64,000 nucleotides of DNA from Pseudomonas kribbensis (GTDB lineage: Bacteria; Pseudomonadota; Gammaproteobacteria; Pseudomonadales; Pseudomonadaceae): contig NZ_CP029608.1 in assembly GCF_003352185.1 (NCBI RefSeq), forward strand, positions 2,914,001 through 2,978,000, in the 5' to 3' direction. Both the position numbers and the translations under genes were made by a program. The notes beneath the pieces were generated by a model that searched no databases, was not told the DNA's origin, and saw only the letters and a program-made list of their open reading frames with translations. Of this stretch, positions 10,255-20,003 are shown in pieces; within the stretch, counting starts at the first letter, position 1, and each line of letters opens with the position of its first letter.

Positions 10255-13029
10255 CTAGAAGTGTTGGATAAACAGATTGACCGGGAAGTCCCCCAGCGCA
10301 GCGCTGACCTCCAGCTCCCTGTTTTTTGTGACTGCGGTGCTCGAAAAAAGTCCCTTCAGATTTTCGTCGGAGGCGGCGAACGGTAATTCCACCCGCGTAT
10401 CGCCCCAACGCAGCGCATCGACCTGCGGGACGGCACCGTTTTCCAGCAGGGTCGCGCAACGGATCGGCACGATGACGATGGCCCGTTTCCCCTCGTGCTC
10501 GCGGGCAAACGCCAGCACGTTGTGCGCCTGACTGCCCAGCACCTCCAGGGCCTGGTACGAACCCCGGCGGAACAGCTCGGTGTGCTCGGCGCGCAGGTTC
10601 AGTACTTGCGCGATCAATGCTTGCTTGATGCGCCCGTCGCGCCAGTTCGACAGCAGTTCCGCTATGGGCGCAGGTTTCACGGACTGCTCACGCAGGCCGT
10701 AATCCACCGGTCGGCGGTTGTCCGGATCCACCAGGCTGAAATCCCAGAACTCGTTGCCCTGATACAGATCCGGCACGCCCGGTACGGTCATGTGCAGCAA
10801 GGTTTGCGCCAGACTGTTGAGGGCGCCGGCAGCAGCGATGCTGTTGACGCTCTTGGCCAGCGCCCCGCGCAGCAGCTCACCTTCGGGCGCCAGCAAAAGC
10901 TGCTCGGTGAATGACTGGGCGGCGTTTTCATAGGCTTCGTTCGGCGCACTCCAGCTGCTTTGCAGCTTGGCTTCGCGCAGGGCTTTCTGCTGCCATTGCC
11001 AGATGCGTCTGGCGTAGTCGGTGAATCCGCCCTGATCGTCGTTGTGCAGCTCCAGCGGCCAACTGCCGAGCAACGCTTGATAGAGGATCAATTCGTCAGC
11101 GGACGACGGCATCTGATCGTCATTACGCAATGGCCGCGCGAGGGCACGCCACAGCTCGACCTGTTCGGCGTACCAGTGGCTGCGCTCGCTGAGCACGGCC
11201 AGCCGTGCACGGGTGTCTTCGCCGCGCTTGTGGTCGTGGGTGGCGGTGGCCAGCAGGTTGTCGGGGAATGTCGCCAGACGTTGCTGGTTTGCCGCATGAA
11301 AGTCGCTGACCGGGGCGCTGAACTGTTCGGTGTTGTAGCCCACGTCATTGCGCGACAGCAGCACCGCCGAGCGATACAGCGCCGTGTCTTCCACGGCTTT
11401 GGCGGCAGCAGGCGAGGTGAGTTGCTGAAAGCGTACGCAGGCGTGGCGCAGGATCTTGCGCGAACGCCCACGGGGTTTGCGCCGCCACGGCTGGCCGCCG
11501 AGCCAGCCGGCGACGGAGTCAAGCACCGGCCAGTCGCTTTCGCTCAGTGTCTGCCGCGCACCTTCCATGGCCTGCTGGAAAAACACCTCGTCTTGCGCCG
11601 AGCGGCCCATCGCACTGATGTAGGTGCGATACACCGGAAAGTGCACGATCAACGCCTGCAACACCCGGCGGATCGAGCCGAGCGTGAGGTCGCGGGTCAT
11701 CAGGTCGTCCCGGGCCACTTGCAGCAGCGCCTGGGCAACGCTTTCGCAATCGCTGGCCAATGAACCGTTGAGAATCTGCTGACGCGCCAGCCGTGCCTCT
11801 TCGATAAACGCGGCGGGGCGCTCGGTGCGGCGCTGCCACAAGTCGCCGAGCACATGCTCGCCGGCCGGGTCGTGTTGCAGCAGCGACAGCTGATTCATGA
11901 ACTCGTAACCGGTGCTGCCATCCACCGCCCAGTCGGTGCGCAGGGTTTCGCCGTCGCCGAGAATCTTCTCGACGTAGATCGGCAAGTGTCGTCCCGGTGC
12001 CAGAAAGTCGAGGCGTCGCCGCAGCTTTCGGCAATAACCCCGTGGGTCGGCGAGCCCGTCGATGTGGTCGATGCGCAAGCCGTCGATCAGGCCTTCTTCG
12101 ATCAACTGGAAGATCTTGCCGTGGGTCGCCTCGAACACGGCAGGCCGCTCGACCCGCAGGCCGCCGAGTTCGTTGATGTCGAAGAAACGCCGCCAGTTGA
12201 TGTCGTCCGCGGCGGTGCGCCAACTGGCCAGGCGATAGCTTTGCCGTTCCAGCAGTTGATGGAGGCGCTGGAAACCGTCTTCGGTCTTCGAGTCGTAGCC
12301 CGTCAGATTGCGCTGGATGGCTTGCAGGATGTGCGGGTCGCTTGCCAGTTGCTGCAGTTCTTCCTTGAGCGGGATGGCCAGCGAGCGGGCATCGGTCTGG
12401 TAGCTGAGGCTGCCGAAACGATCGGCCAGCGACTTGAGCGCTTCGCTCACTGGCTCGTCGGCTTTCAGCAGTTCGCCGTAATCCGCGGGGCAGATCGGGA
12501 AGTGATGCTCGTAATGCTCGACGTGAAAAGTGCCCGACCTGGCGTTGAACACCAGCGGCAGCGTGCCGTCCTGCAATGCAATGCCGTAATCGCTGCCAAG
12601 AAAGGGCAGCAACAACTGGCCTTCCATCAACGGGTCCGGCGAGTGCCATTGAATGTCGAAGAACTCGCCATAGGGACTGAGCCGACCCCATTCCAGCAGG
12701 TCGAGCCACCACGGGTTGTCACCGCCACCGACCGCCATGTGATTGGAGACGATGTCGAGGATCAGCCCCATACCGTGTTCACGCAGGGCCGCGACCAACC
12801 GGCGCAGCGCCGGTTCGCCGCCAAGTTCCGGGTTGACCCGGGTCGGGTCGACCACGTCGTAGCCGTGCATGGAGCCTGCACGGGCCGCGAGCAGCGGTGA
12901 GGCGTAAACATGGCTGATGCCGAGGCGGGCAAAGTACGCCACCAACGGCACCGCCTCATCGAGAGTGAAACCCTTGTGAAACTGCAGGCGCAGCGTGGCG
13001 CGCAAGGTCAGGTTTTGCACTGCACTCAT
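10255..13029 (-). CDS. treY: Malto-oligosyltrehalose synthase
   Basis: 924 residues. TreY converts the reducing-end alpha-1,4 bond of maltodextrin into an alpha,alpha-1,1 bond, giving maltooligosyl-trehalose. The N terminus carries LRLQFHKGFTLDEA and GISHVYASPLLAARAGSMHG, hallmarks of TreY. Then come LILDIVSNHMA (GH13 motif I), the catalytic region LRIDHIDGLADPRGY near residue 330, and the C-terminal VPGVPDLYQGNE. Its start overlaps the malQ stop (ATGA). TreZ, encoded two genes upstream, hydrolyses the product to free trehalose. Confidence 0.97.
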   Translation of the reverse strand: MSAVQNLTLRATLRLQFHKGFTLDEAVPLVAYFARLGISHVYASPLLAARAGSMHGYDVVDPTRVNPELGGEPALRRLVAALREHGMGLILDIVSNHMAVGGGDNPWWLDLLEWGRLSPYGEFFDIQWHSPDPLMEGQLLLPFLGSDYGIALQDGTLPLVFNARSGTFHVEHYEHHFPICPADYGELLKADEPVSEALKSLADRFGSLSYQTDARSLAIPLKEELQQLASDPHILQAIQRNLTGYDSKTEDGFQRLHQLLERQSYRLASWRTAADDINWRRFFDINELGGLRVERPAVFEATHGKIFQLIEEGLIDGLRIDHIDGLADPRGYCRKLRRRLDFLAPGRHLPIYVEKILGDGETLRTDWAVDGSTGYEFMNQLSLLQHDPAGEHVLGDLWQRRTERPAAFIEEARLARQQILNGSLASDCESVAQALLQVARDDLMTRDLTLGSIRRVLQALIVHFPVYRTYISAMGRSAQDEVFFQQAMEGARQTLSESDWPVLDSVAGWLGGQPWRRKPRGRSRKILRHACVRFQQLTSPAAAKAVEDTALYRSAVLLSRNDVGYNTEQFSAPVSDFHAANQQRLATFPDNLLATATHDHKRGEDTRARLAVLSERSHWYAEQVELWRALARPLRNDDQMPSSADELILYQALLGSWPLELHNDDQGGFTDYARRIWQWQQKALREAKLQSSWSAPNEAYENAAQSFTEQLLLAPEGELLRGALAKSVNSIAAAGALNSLAQTLLHMTVPGVPDLYQGNEFWDFSLVDPDNRRPVDYGLREQSVKPAPIAELLSNWRDGRIKQALIAQVLNLRAEHTELFRRGSYQALEVLGSQAHNVLAFAREHEGKRAIVIVPIRCATLLENGAVPQVDALRWGDTRVELPFAASDENLKGLFSSTAVTKNRELEVSAALGDFPVNLFIQHF

Positions 13030-15104
13030 TGGTCACGCTCGGCGGCCTGAAGGCGGGCGCAGGCGATCAGTTCCAGACGCCGCGCGGCATCGACGCCATC
13101 GAGCAAGGTGTCACTGGTGCCCGGCAGGCGCCGCGACCAGTTCGGATGAGTGTCGATGGTGCCAGGCAGGTTGGCCTGTTCGTCCAGGCCCAGCGCGTCC
13201 TCCAGCGGCAGCAGCACCAGCGGCGCGCGGGTGTGGCCAAGGAAGCGGACACTGGCGTCGACCACCTGATCGGCTTCGTGGGATTCCTCGCGAAAGTTCT
13301 GCGGGTCCTGGCTCAGGGCATTGCGCAAACCGTCGCGCTCGCGCTCGCGATAGCGGCGCCAGTCGATTTCGCCGTTGGCGTCGATCAGCCCGAGTCGCGA
13401 ATTCCAGTCGATATCCCGGCCATGCCACCAGCCGTTGAGGGTCGGCAGATCGTGGGTGCTGGTGGTGGCCAAAGCGTTGTCCGGCCAGTCGAGGATCGGT
13501 TTGAACCAGGTGTTGTCCTGTTCGAACAACAGCACGCGCATGCCGAGCATGGCCCGGGCGACCAGTTTTTCCCGCAGGCCATCGGGCACGGTGCCGAGAT
13601 CTTCGCCCAGCACGATCGCTTGATGGCGGTGGGATTCCAGGGTCAGCAGACGCAGCAGGTCGTCCACCGGGTAATACAGGTACGCGCCGTCCGCCGGCGC
13701 TGCGCCGTTGGGAATCACCCACAGCCGTTGCAGGCCCATGACATGGTCGATACGCAGGCCGCCGGCGTGGGCGAAGTTGGCGCGCAGCATGTCGATGAAC
13801 GCCCGAAAGCCATTGCGCACCAGACCTTCCGGGGAGAACGCCGAGATGCCCCAGCCCTGGCCGGAGCGATTGAGAATGTCCGGTGGCGCACCGACCGTCA
13901 GTGACGCCAGCAATTCGTCCTGAAAACTCCAAGCCTGACTGCCGGCTCCATCGGCGCCCACCGCGAGGTCGGCGATCAGACCGATGCCCATGCCGGCGCT
14001 GCGGGCGGCGTTTTGCGCGCGCTCAAGACAGCGGTGAATCAACCACTGGCAAAACGCGAAGTAGCCGATGCGGTCGGCGTATTCCTCGGCAAACGCACTG
14101 AGCGCCGCGCCGCGCGGGTCGTGCCAATGTTCTGGCCATTCGCGCCAGTCGAGGTTTTCGCCACGGGCGGCGCGCATTTCCTGGATGGCTTCGAAGCGGC
14201 AGTGGTTTTCCAGCGCTTCGCCACCCGCGTCGCGGTAGCTGGAGAAATCCGCCTGCAACGGATGCTCGCCACGGATAAAACCTTCGTATAGCGCTTGCAG
14301 GAGTTTTTGCTTGGCGTCGGCGGCGCTGGGCCAGTCGATCAGTTTCAGGTTCTCCAGTTGCTGGAACTGATCATTCAGACCTGCGGCGTCGATGGCATCG
14401 CGCAGGGCGCGCTCGCCGAGAATCGTCCCCGGCGCGGCATACAAGGAATTGAGGAACAGTCGGCTGGACGGCGAGTACGGGCTGTAGCGCCCGGTGTCGG
14501 CGCTGAACATTGCGTGCAGCGGGCTGATTGCCAGGGCGTCGGCCCCGCGTTCGCCGGCGCTGCGGGCCAGTTCCTCAAGGGCCTGGGTGTCGCCGAAACC
14601 GCCGTCGCCGGGGCGGCGCAGGCTGTAAAGCTGCACGCTCAGGCCCCAGGCGCGGGGGATCGGGTTGTCCACGGCATCGCCCACGCTGTAGCAGCGCTCG
14701 GGGGCTACGGCCAAGGTGAAATGTTGATCGGCGATATGGACTTGCTGATACCCGACCGGGATTTCACCGGGCAGCACCGCATTGGCATCAAGTTTGAGCG
14801 ACAGCCGCGTGCCGTCCTCAAGATGAATCTCACAGGGGCTTCCGGGTTCGAAGTAACGCGCCAGATCCAGGCCCAAGCCGACATCGGCGGTCAGCAGCGG
14901 CGGCAATTGGCGGTCCTGTTGCACTTGTTGCAGTTCCAGCAGGCTGGCGTCGATTTCCTGGGCCGAGCCGGCCGGGTGACCGAGCCCGGTGAGGACATTG
15001 CGCAGCACCGCCGGGGCGACTTTTTGCTGACGGCCATTGGCGTCGATCCAGTCGACCGCAAGGCCGGCTCGGCTGGCGAGAATTTCCAGTTGCGCATCGC
15101 TCAT
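13026..15104 (-). CDS. malQ: 4-alpha-glucanotransferase (amylomaltase)
   Basis: 692 residues from MSDAQLEIL at 15104, which overlaps the treZ stop; about 20 further in-frame codons upstream lie inside treZ and are not used. GH77 features are present: IGLIADLAVGADGAGSQAW, the nucleophile motif GGLRIDHVMGLQRLW, the acid/base motif VLGEDLGTVPDGLREKL, and TSTHDLPTLNGWW. MalQ disproportionates short maltodextrins, lengthening chains so that TreY, which needs several glucose units, can act on them. It therefore links GlgX products with the trehalose branch. Confidence 0.96.
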   Translation of the reverse strand: MSDAQLEILASRAGLAVDWIDANGRQQKVAPAVLRNVLTGLGHPAGSAQEIDASLLELQQVQQDRQLPPLLTADVGLGLDLARYFEPGSPCEIHLEDGTRLSLKLDANAVLPGEIPVGYQQVHIADQHFTLAVAPERCYSVGDAVDNPIPRAWGLSVQLYSLRRPGDGGFGDTQALEELARSAGERGADALAISPLHAMFSADTGRYSPYSPSSRLFLNSLYAAPGTILGERALRDAIDAAGLNDQFQQLENLKLIDWPSAADAKQKLLQALYEGFIRGEHPLQADFSSYRDAGGEALENHCRFEAIQEMRAARGENLDWREWPEHWHDPRGAALSAFAEEYADRIGYFAFCQWLIHRCLERAQNAARSAGMGIGLIADLAVGADGAGSQAWSFQDELLASLTVGAPPDILNRSGQGWGISAFSPEGLVRNGFRAFIDMLRANFAHAGGLRIDHVMGLQRLWVIPNGAAPADGAYLYYPVDDLLRLLTLESHRHQAIVLGEDLGTVPDGLREKLVARAMLGMRVLLFEQDNTWFKPILDWPDNALATTSTHDLPTLNGWWHGRDIDWNSRLGLIDANGEIDWRRYRERERDGLRNALSQDPQNFREESHEADQVVDASVRFLGHTRAPLVLLPLEDALGLDEQANLPGTIDTHPNWSRRLPGTSDTLLDGVDAARRLELIACARLQAAERDQ

Positions 15105-16912
15105 AGGCGCTCTCCATCCAGGGGTGGCAAAGGGGTTGCGGCCGTGAGGCTGACGAGCGCGCAATACGGGGGCAGTTGCCCTTCATCCGTCAGGTCGGCA
15201 GCGGGCGGCTGGCGCAGCAGCCACACCGATTCGGCCTGTGGTGGGTTGACCACCGGGCTGTCGCCGAGGTTCAGGTCGATTCGCAGCTCGCTGCCATTCC
15301 CCAGACGCCAGCGCGCGCTGACGGCGCCAGGCCCCAGCACTTGAGCGCCGAGCGCCTGGGTTCCGGGCAAGTGCGGAATGATGTGTTGGTGGCGCAGTTG
15401 CAACAGCTGTCGATACAGCGCCAGGGTGGCCTGCTGTTTCGGCGTGCCGCTGCCGATCAGCCGGGGTTGCGAGGCGTGGAACGTCTGCTCGGCGTTGGGA
15501 TCGGGAATCTGCTCGCGGCGCTGTGGATCGGCAAACGCACTGAACGCGGCGAACTCGTTGCGCCGGCCTTCGCGCACCAATTTGGCGAGTTCGCCGTGGT
15601 GACTGGTGAAAAACAGGAACGGTTGCTCGGCGGCAAACTCGTCGCCCATGAACATCAACGGAATCATCGGTGACAACAGCAACAACACGGTGGCGGCCTG
15701 CAGGGCACGGGGATCTGCCAGTTGATGCAGGCGTTCGCCGAAGGCGCGGTTGCCGATCTGGTCGTGGTTCTGCAGGAACAGCACGAACGCGGTGGATGGC
15801 AGATGTTCGCTCGGCTCGCCACGGGGCGTGCCGTGGCGGGTCAGGTGACCCTGAAACACAAAACCCTGGCTCAGACACCGAGCCAGTTGTTCGGTGGGAT
15901 GTTCGGCGTAGTCGGCGTAATAGGCATCGGTTTCGCCGGTCAGCAGCACATGCAGGGCATTGTGACCGTCGTCGTTCCACTGGGCATCGTAGGCATCTTC
16001 CAGCAGGCTGGCCTGATTGTGCTCGTTCTCCACGGTCAGCCAGACATGCCGCGCAGGGTCTATCTGTTGCCGGATGCACTGCGCCAGTTCTTGCAGGAAA
16101 TCCGGGTCTTCGATGGCATGCACCGCGTCCAGGCGCAGACCGTCGAAACGGTATTCCAGCAGCCACATCAATGCGTTTTCGACGAAGAAGTCCCGCACTT
16201 CGCGGCGACGGAAATCGATGGCCGCACCCCAGGGCGTGTGTTTGTCCTCGCGAAAAAAGCCCTTGGCATAGCGATGCAGATAGTTGCCGTCGGGGCCGAA
16301 GTGGTTGTAGACCACGTCGAGAATCACCGCCAGACCATAACCGTGGGCGCTGTCGATCAGGTGTTTGAGCTGTTCCGGCGTGCCATAGGAAGCCTGCGGC
16401 GCGAAGTGCAGCACGCCGTCGTAGCCCCAGTTGCGAGCGCCGGGAAACTGCGCGATCGGCATCAGCTCGATGGCGGTGATGCCCAGCCCGGCGAGGCGCG
16501 CCAGATGCTGCTCGACCTCGGCAAAACCGCCGAGGGCGCCGACGTGCAGTTCGTAGATCACCGCTTCGTTCCATGGCCGGCCTTGCCATGTACTGTGCCG
16601 CCAGTGATAAGCGTGCGGATCGACCACCACGCTGTGACGGTCGAGGTCGCCGTCCTGCGCCCTGGAGGCCGGGTCGGGCACCTCCAGTTCGCCGTCGATG
16701 TTATAGCGGTAGCGACAGCCGGCGGGGCAGTGACTTTTGATCACGAACCAGCCATCACCCTGCGGCAGCATCGGCAGGGACTGGCCATTGTCCAGCTCGA
16801 CGCTGACGTAAAACGCATCCGGCGCCCACAACGCGAATTGCGTGTGGTCGGCATCCAGCATGATCGCGCCGTGGGGCCAGGTTTCAGGGGACCGTGACGG
16901 CATCGTTGACAA
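15101..16912 (-). CDS. treZ: Malto-oligosyltrehalose trehalohydrolase
   Basis: 603 residues. TreZ releases trehalose from maltooligosyl-trehalose made by TreY. It has an N-terminal CBM48-like domain (FALWAPDAFYVSVEL), the family marker WNEAVIYELHVGALGGF near residue 115, DVVYNHFGPDGNYL, the nucleophile region FDGLRLDAVHAI, the acid/base glutamate in TVENEHNQ, and FLQNHDQIGNRAFG. It lies nine bases after glgA. An ATG three codons into the frame could also be used. The assignment is firm. Confidence 0.97.
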   Translation of the reverse strand: MSTMPSRSPETWPHGAIMLDADHTQFALWAPDAFYVSVELDNGQSLPMLPQGDGWFVIKSHCPAGCRYRYNIDGELEVPDPASRAQDGDLDRHSVVVDPHAYHWRHSTWQGRPWNEAVIYELHVGALGGFAEVEQHLARLAGLGITAIELMPIAQFPGARNWGYDGVLHFAPQASYGTPEQLKHLIDSAHGYGLAVILDVVYNHFGPDGNYLHRYAKGFFREDKHTPWGAAIDFRRREVRDFFVENALMWLLEYRFDGLRLDAVHAIEDPDFLQELAQCIRQQIDPARHVWLTVENEHNQASLLEDAYDAQWNDDGHNALHVLLTGETDAYYADYAEHPTEQLARCLSQGFVFQGHLTRHGTPRGEPSEHLPSTAFVLFLQNHDQIGNRAFGERLHQLADPRALQAATVLLLLSPMIPLMFMGDEFAAEQPFLFFTSHHGELAKLVREGRRNEFAAFSAFADPQRREQIPDPNAEQTFHASQPRLIGSGTPKQQATLALYRQLLQLRHQHIIPHLPGTQALGAQVLGPGAVSARWRLGNGSELRIDLNLGDSPVVNPPQAESVWLLRQPPAADLTDEGQLPPYCALVSLTAATPLPPLDGERL

Positions 16913-16921
16913 CCTCCCTGG

Positions 16922-18508
16922 TTATTTGTGGTGCGTTTTACCCAGCGCCTTGGCCACCAGTTGTTCGTAGAGTTCGGCGTAGGGTTCGACGGCCTGGCAC
17001 CAGTTGAACGGTGCCGCCATCGCCCGGCAGCGCATGGCGTGCAGCAGGTCCGGAAAGGCAAACACCTTGAACGCGCGGCTCAGGGCTTCGCGGTAGCTGT
17101 CGGAAGTGGACTCGTTGAACAGGAACCCGGTGACGCCGTTTTCAATGGTGTCGGCCAGCCCGCCGGTGTTGCGTGCTACCGGCAGCGAGCCGAAACGCTG
17201 GGCGTACATCTGGCTCAAACCGCAAGGTTCGTAACGCGAAGGCATCAGCAGGAAATCGCTGCCGGCGAACATCCGCCGGGCGTCGGTTTCATTGAAGCCG
17301 ATGCGCACGCCGATCTGGCCGGGGAAGCGCAGGGCCAGTTCGCGCATGGCCTGTTCTTCTTCGGGTTCGCCACGTCCGATGATCGCGATCTGACCGCCGT
17401 TCTGCACGATGTATTCCGACACGGCTTCGGTCAGGTCCAGGCCTTTTTGATAGACCAGTCGCGACACCACGGCAAACAGCGGGCCTTCGGAGTCTTTCAG
17501 GCCGAACAGTTCGCGTACATGGGCGGCGTTGATCGCTTTGCCTTCCCAGTCACCGATGGCAAACGGCGCGAACAGGTGGGGATCGGTGGCGGCGTCCCAG
17601 CTCTCGTCGATGCCGTTGGGAATGCCGCTGAGCAAGCCTTGCTGGGTCTTGGCGGCGAGAAAACCGTCGAGACCGCAGCCGAAATCCGGGGTGGTGATTT
17701 CCTGCGCGTAGGTGGCGCTGACTGTGGTGATGTGGCTCGAATAGGCCATGCCGGCCTTGAGGAACGACATCTTGCCGTAGAACTCCATGCCTTCCTGTTG
17801 CAGGGCATGGGCGGGAATCCCGAGTTCCGGGCACGAACCGAGGCTGGTCACGCCTTGATAGGCGAGGTTGTGAATGGTGAACAGGGTCGGCGTGCGTTGC
17901 CCGCGCCAGTGCATGTAGGCGGGCGCCAGCCCGGCCGGCCAGTCGTGGGCGTGCACCAGATCCGGGCACCAATGGATTTGGGCGAGGTTGGCGGCGATAT
18001 CGGCGGCGGCCAGGCCCAGGCGGGCGAAACGGATGTGGTTGTCCGGCCAGTCACGACCGTTGTTGGCACCGTAAGGGCCGCCGTCGCGGGCGTAGAGCTC
18101 AGGGCAGATCAACACATAAATGACCAGACCGTCAGGCATGTCCATGCGCCCGATCTTGCAGGGAGGCAGCGCGGCATGGCCGCCCAGTTCACCGATGATA
18201 TGAATCGGATTCTCGCTGTTCATCACTTGCGGGTAACCGGGGATCAGCACCCGGACATCATGCAGATGCGCCATCGCGCGGGGCAGGGCGGCAGAAACGT
18301 CACCAAGACCGCCGGTCTTCACCAGATCGGCGATTTCCGAGGTCACGAACAACACTTTCTTCTTGTTGGGATTCTGACTGGCTACCGGTGCCAGCGTCCT
18401 GGTGCCCGGGACGTTGATCGACCGGCTGCCGGGAACGCTCGCGGTGCTCGACTCGCCGACCGGCTGGTGAGCGCGCTCTCCCTGAATATCCAATGCCGCA
18501 CTGATCAT
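16922..18508 (-). CDS. glgA: Glycogen synthase (GT5)
   Basis: 528 residues from ATG at 18508, preceded by GGGAG; the open frame continues upstream, but that part reads as untranslated leader. GlgA transfers glucose from a nucleotide sugar to alpha-1,4 glucan. After a Ser/Thr/Pro-rich N-terminal extension of about 48 residues come VLFVTSEIADLVKTGGLGDV (donor-binding KTGGLGDV) and the C-terminal MPSRYEPCGLSQMYAQRFGS plus NTGGLADT. The extension is longer than in enterobacterial GlgA. It is the first gene of the minus-strand trehalose/glycogen operon, with a 528-base upstream region that must hold its promoter. Confidence 0.95.
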   Translation of the reverse strand: MISAALDIQGERAHQPVGESSTASVPGSRSINVPGTRTLAPVASQNPNKKKVLFVTSEIADLVKTGGLGDVSAALPRAMAHLHDVRVLIPGYPQVMNSENPIHIIGELGGHAALPPCKIGRMDMPDGLVIYVLICPELYARDGGPYGANNGRDWPDNHIRFARLGLAAADIAANLAQIHWCPDLVHAHDWPAGLAPAYMHWRGQRTPTLFTIHNLAYQGVTSLGSCPELGIPAHALQQEGMEFYGKMSFLKAGMAYSSHITTVSATYAQEITTPDFGCGLDGFLAAKTQQGLLSGIPNGIDESWDAATDPHLFAPFAIGDWEGKAINAAHVRELFGLKDSEGPLFAVVSRLVYQKGLDLTEAVSEYIVQNGGQIAIIGRGEPEEEQAMRELALRFPGQIGVRIGFNETDARRMFAGSDFLLMPSRYEPCGLSQMYAQRFGSLPVARNTGGLADTIENGVTGFLFNESTSDSYREALSRAFKVFAFPDLLHAMRCRAMAAPFNWCQAVEPYAELYEQLVAKALGKTHHK

Positions 18509-18735
18509 ATGAATCTCCCGTTTTGTTGATCTGATTCTTGTCTTGAACAAGCGATGTCCATGGCCAAATCCTGTGGCCGGGCGCAAACGCGCCACGCATC
18601 GGTGAGCAAACGCTACCCAACACGCGCAAGCAGAATGGGTGAAGAGGCCGTTGCAAGGAATGAACCAGTCGCTTTGGCCCTGTCTTTCAGATGACCCGTC
18701 GCGATCAGCAAAAGTTTCGACAAAATTTCCGCGTT

Positions 18736-18748
18736 GTGACCGGTCGGT
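18736..18748. promoter_or_regulatory. GTGACCGGTCGGT box, copy 1
   Basis: The 13-mer GTGACCGGTCGGT occurs here and again 171 bases away. In this copy the right arm degenerates (GGTTTC instead of GGTCAC), so it is a half-conserved palindrome. It is a candidate operator nearer to glgA. Confidence 0.4.
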
Positions 18749-18906
18749 TTCGCCTCGCGAAAACCAGTCTAGGCCAGATCCTAGAGCGGGCCAGGGCAAT
18801 CGGACGAATTGTTCGACAATGTGTTGCAGGGCCACGGAAACCGCGGCTTTGAGCGGGGCATCGCACCGACGAAGTGCATGTTTGGAGGGGCGGACGGTGC
18901 AAAACG

Positions 18907-18922
18907 GTGACCGGTCGGTCAC
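18907..18922. promoter_or_regulatory. GTGACCG-GT-CGGTCAC palindrome, copy 2
   Basis: Perfect 7-base arms around two bases, flanked by AAC and GTT. The shape is that of TetR-type operators. It lies about 400 bases upstream of the glgA start. Confidence 0.45.
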
Positions 18923-19036
18923 GTTTTCGGGCGCGAGGGAAGTGCGAGTGCACTGTTGCGGTGCGGACAGTTGTGTTGGCGGGCGGTCAGCGGGTGCTGC
19001 TTCACGGGCACGGGCTGCCCGCGAAGCAGGCGTGGA

Positions 19037-19990
19037 TCAATTCAGCAGACGGATCGGTTCTCCCGCCGACCAGGCCTGAATGTCCTCGATCATCTGCGAA
19101 AAGAATTGTTCATAGTTCTGTCGGCTGACATACCCGACATGGGGCGTGGCCAGCACATTGTCCAGCGTGCGAAACGGGTGCAGCGCCGGCAGCGGTTCTT
19201 CATCAAACACATCCAGCGCTGCACCACCGATGCGCTGTTTCTGCAAAGCCTTGATCAACGCCGCTTCTTCGACAATCGGCCCGCGCGCGGTGTTGACCAG
19301 CAGGGCGGTCGGCTTCATCCAGTCCAGCGCCTGGGCATCGACCAGACCCCGGCTGCGGTCGCTGAGCACCAGGTGCACCGACAGCACGTCGGCCTGTTCG
19401 AACAATTGCTGCTTGCTGACATAGGTGACGCCGGCCTGTTCGGCGCGCTCGGCGGTGAGGTTTTCACTCCACGCAATGACGCGCATGCCGAACACCTGTC
19501 CGAACTGCGCCACCCGCTGGCCGATACTGCCGAGCCCGAGAATGCCAAGGGTCTTGCCGTGCAGGTCGCCACCCAGGCCTTGCTGCCATTGGCCGGCACG
19601 CAGGGCGTTGGCTTCGTTCACCAGATTGCGGGTGGCGGCCATGATCAGCGCCCAGGTCAGTTCCGGTGCGGCATGTTTGTAGCTGTCAGTGCCGCAGACC
19701 TTGATCCCGAGGCGGGCGGCGGCGGGCATGTCCAGCGCCGCATTGCGCATGCCGCCAGTGACCAGTAATTTGAGGTTCGGCAAACGCTTGAGCAGGTCTT
19801 CATCGAAGCGCGTGCGTTCGCGCATCACGCAAATCACCTCGAACCGCCCCAGTCGTTCGGCCAGTGTGGCGTTGTCCGCCGGGTACTCATGAACGAAGGT
19901 CACTTCGCCGATACTGTCCAGCACCGACCAGTCGACCACGTCCCGCGCCACGTCCTGCCAGTCATCGATCACTGCAATCTGCACCGCCAT
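19037..19990 (-). CDS. D-2-hydroxyacid dehydrogenase family protein
   Basis: 317 residues. These enzymes reduce 2-keto acids or oxidise D-2-hydroxy acids with NAD(P). The Rossmann motif is LGILGLGSIGQRVAQFG near residue 145. The catalytic triad residues sit in VNTARGPIVEEAAL (Arg), VFDEEPLP (Glu) and ATPHVGYVS (His), so the protein should be active. Family members act on many substrates (phosphoglycerate, lactate, glyoxylate), and nothing here narrows the choice. It is followed upstream, 13 bases away, by a secreted hydrolase gene in the same direction. Confidence 0.92.
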   Translation of the reverse strand: MAVQIAVIDDWQDVARDVVDWSVLDSIGEVTFVHEYPADNATLAERLGRFEVICVMRERTRFDEDLLKRLPNLKLLVTGGMRNAALDMPAAARLGIKVCGTDSYKHAAPELTWALIMAATRNLVNEANALRAGQWQQGLGGDLHGKTLGILGLGSIGQRVAQFGQVFGMRVIAWSENLTAERAEQAGVTYVSKQQLFEQADVLSVHLVLSDRSRGLVDAQALDWMKPTALLVNTARGPIVEEAALIKALQKQRIGGAALDVFDEEPLPALHPFRTLDNVLATPHVGYVSRQNYEQFFSQMIEDIQAWSAGEPIRLLN

Positions 19991-20003
19991 CAGCCTTGAC
20001 TCC

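Larger units (their letters stand above)
18509..19036. promoter_or_regulatory. glgA upstream region
   Basis: 528 bases without a credible gene between glgA and the dehydrogenase gene, which both read leftwards. It should contain the promoter of the long glgA operon. I could not identify a convincing -10/-35 pair by eye. Two repeated GTGACCGGTCGGT boxes are annotated separately. Confidence 0.6.
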
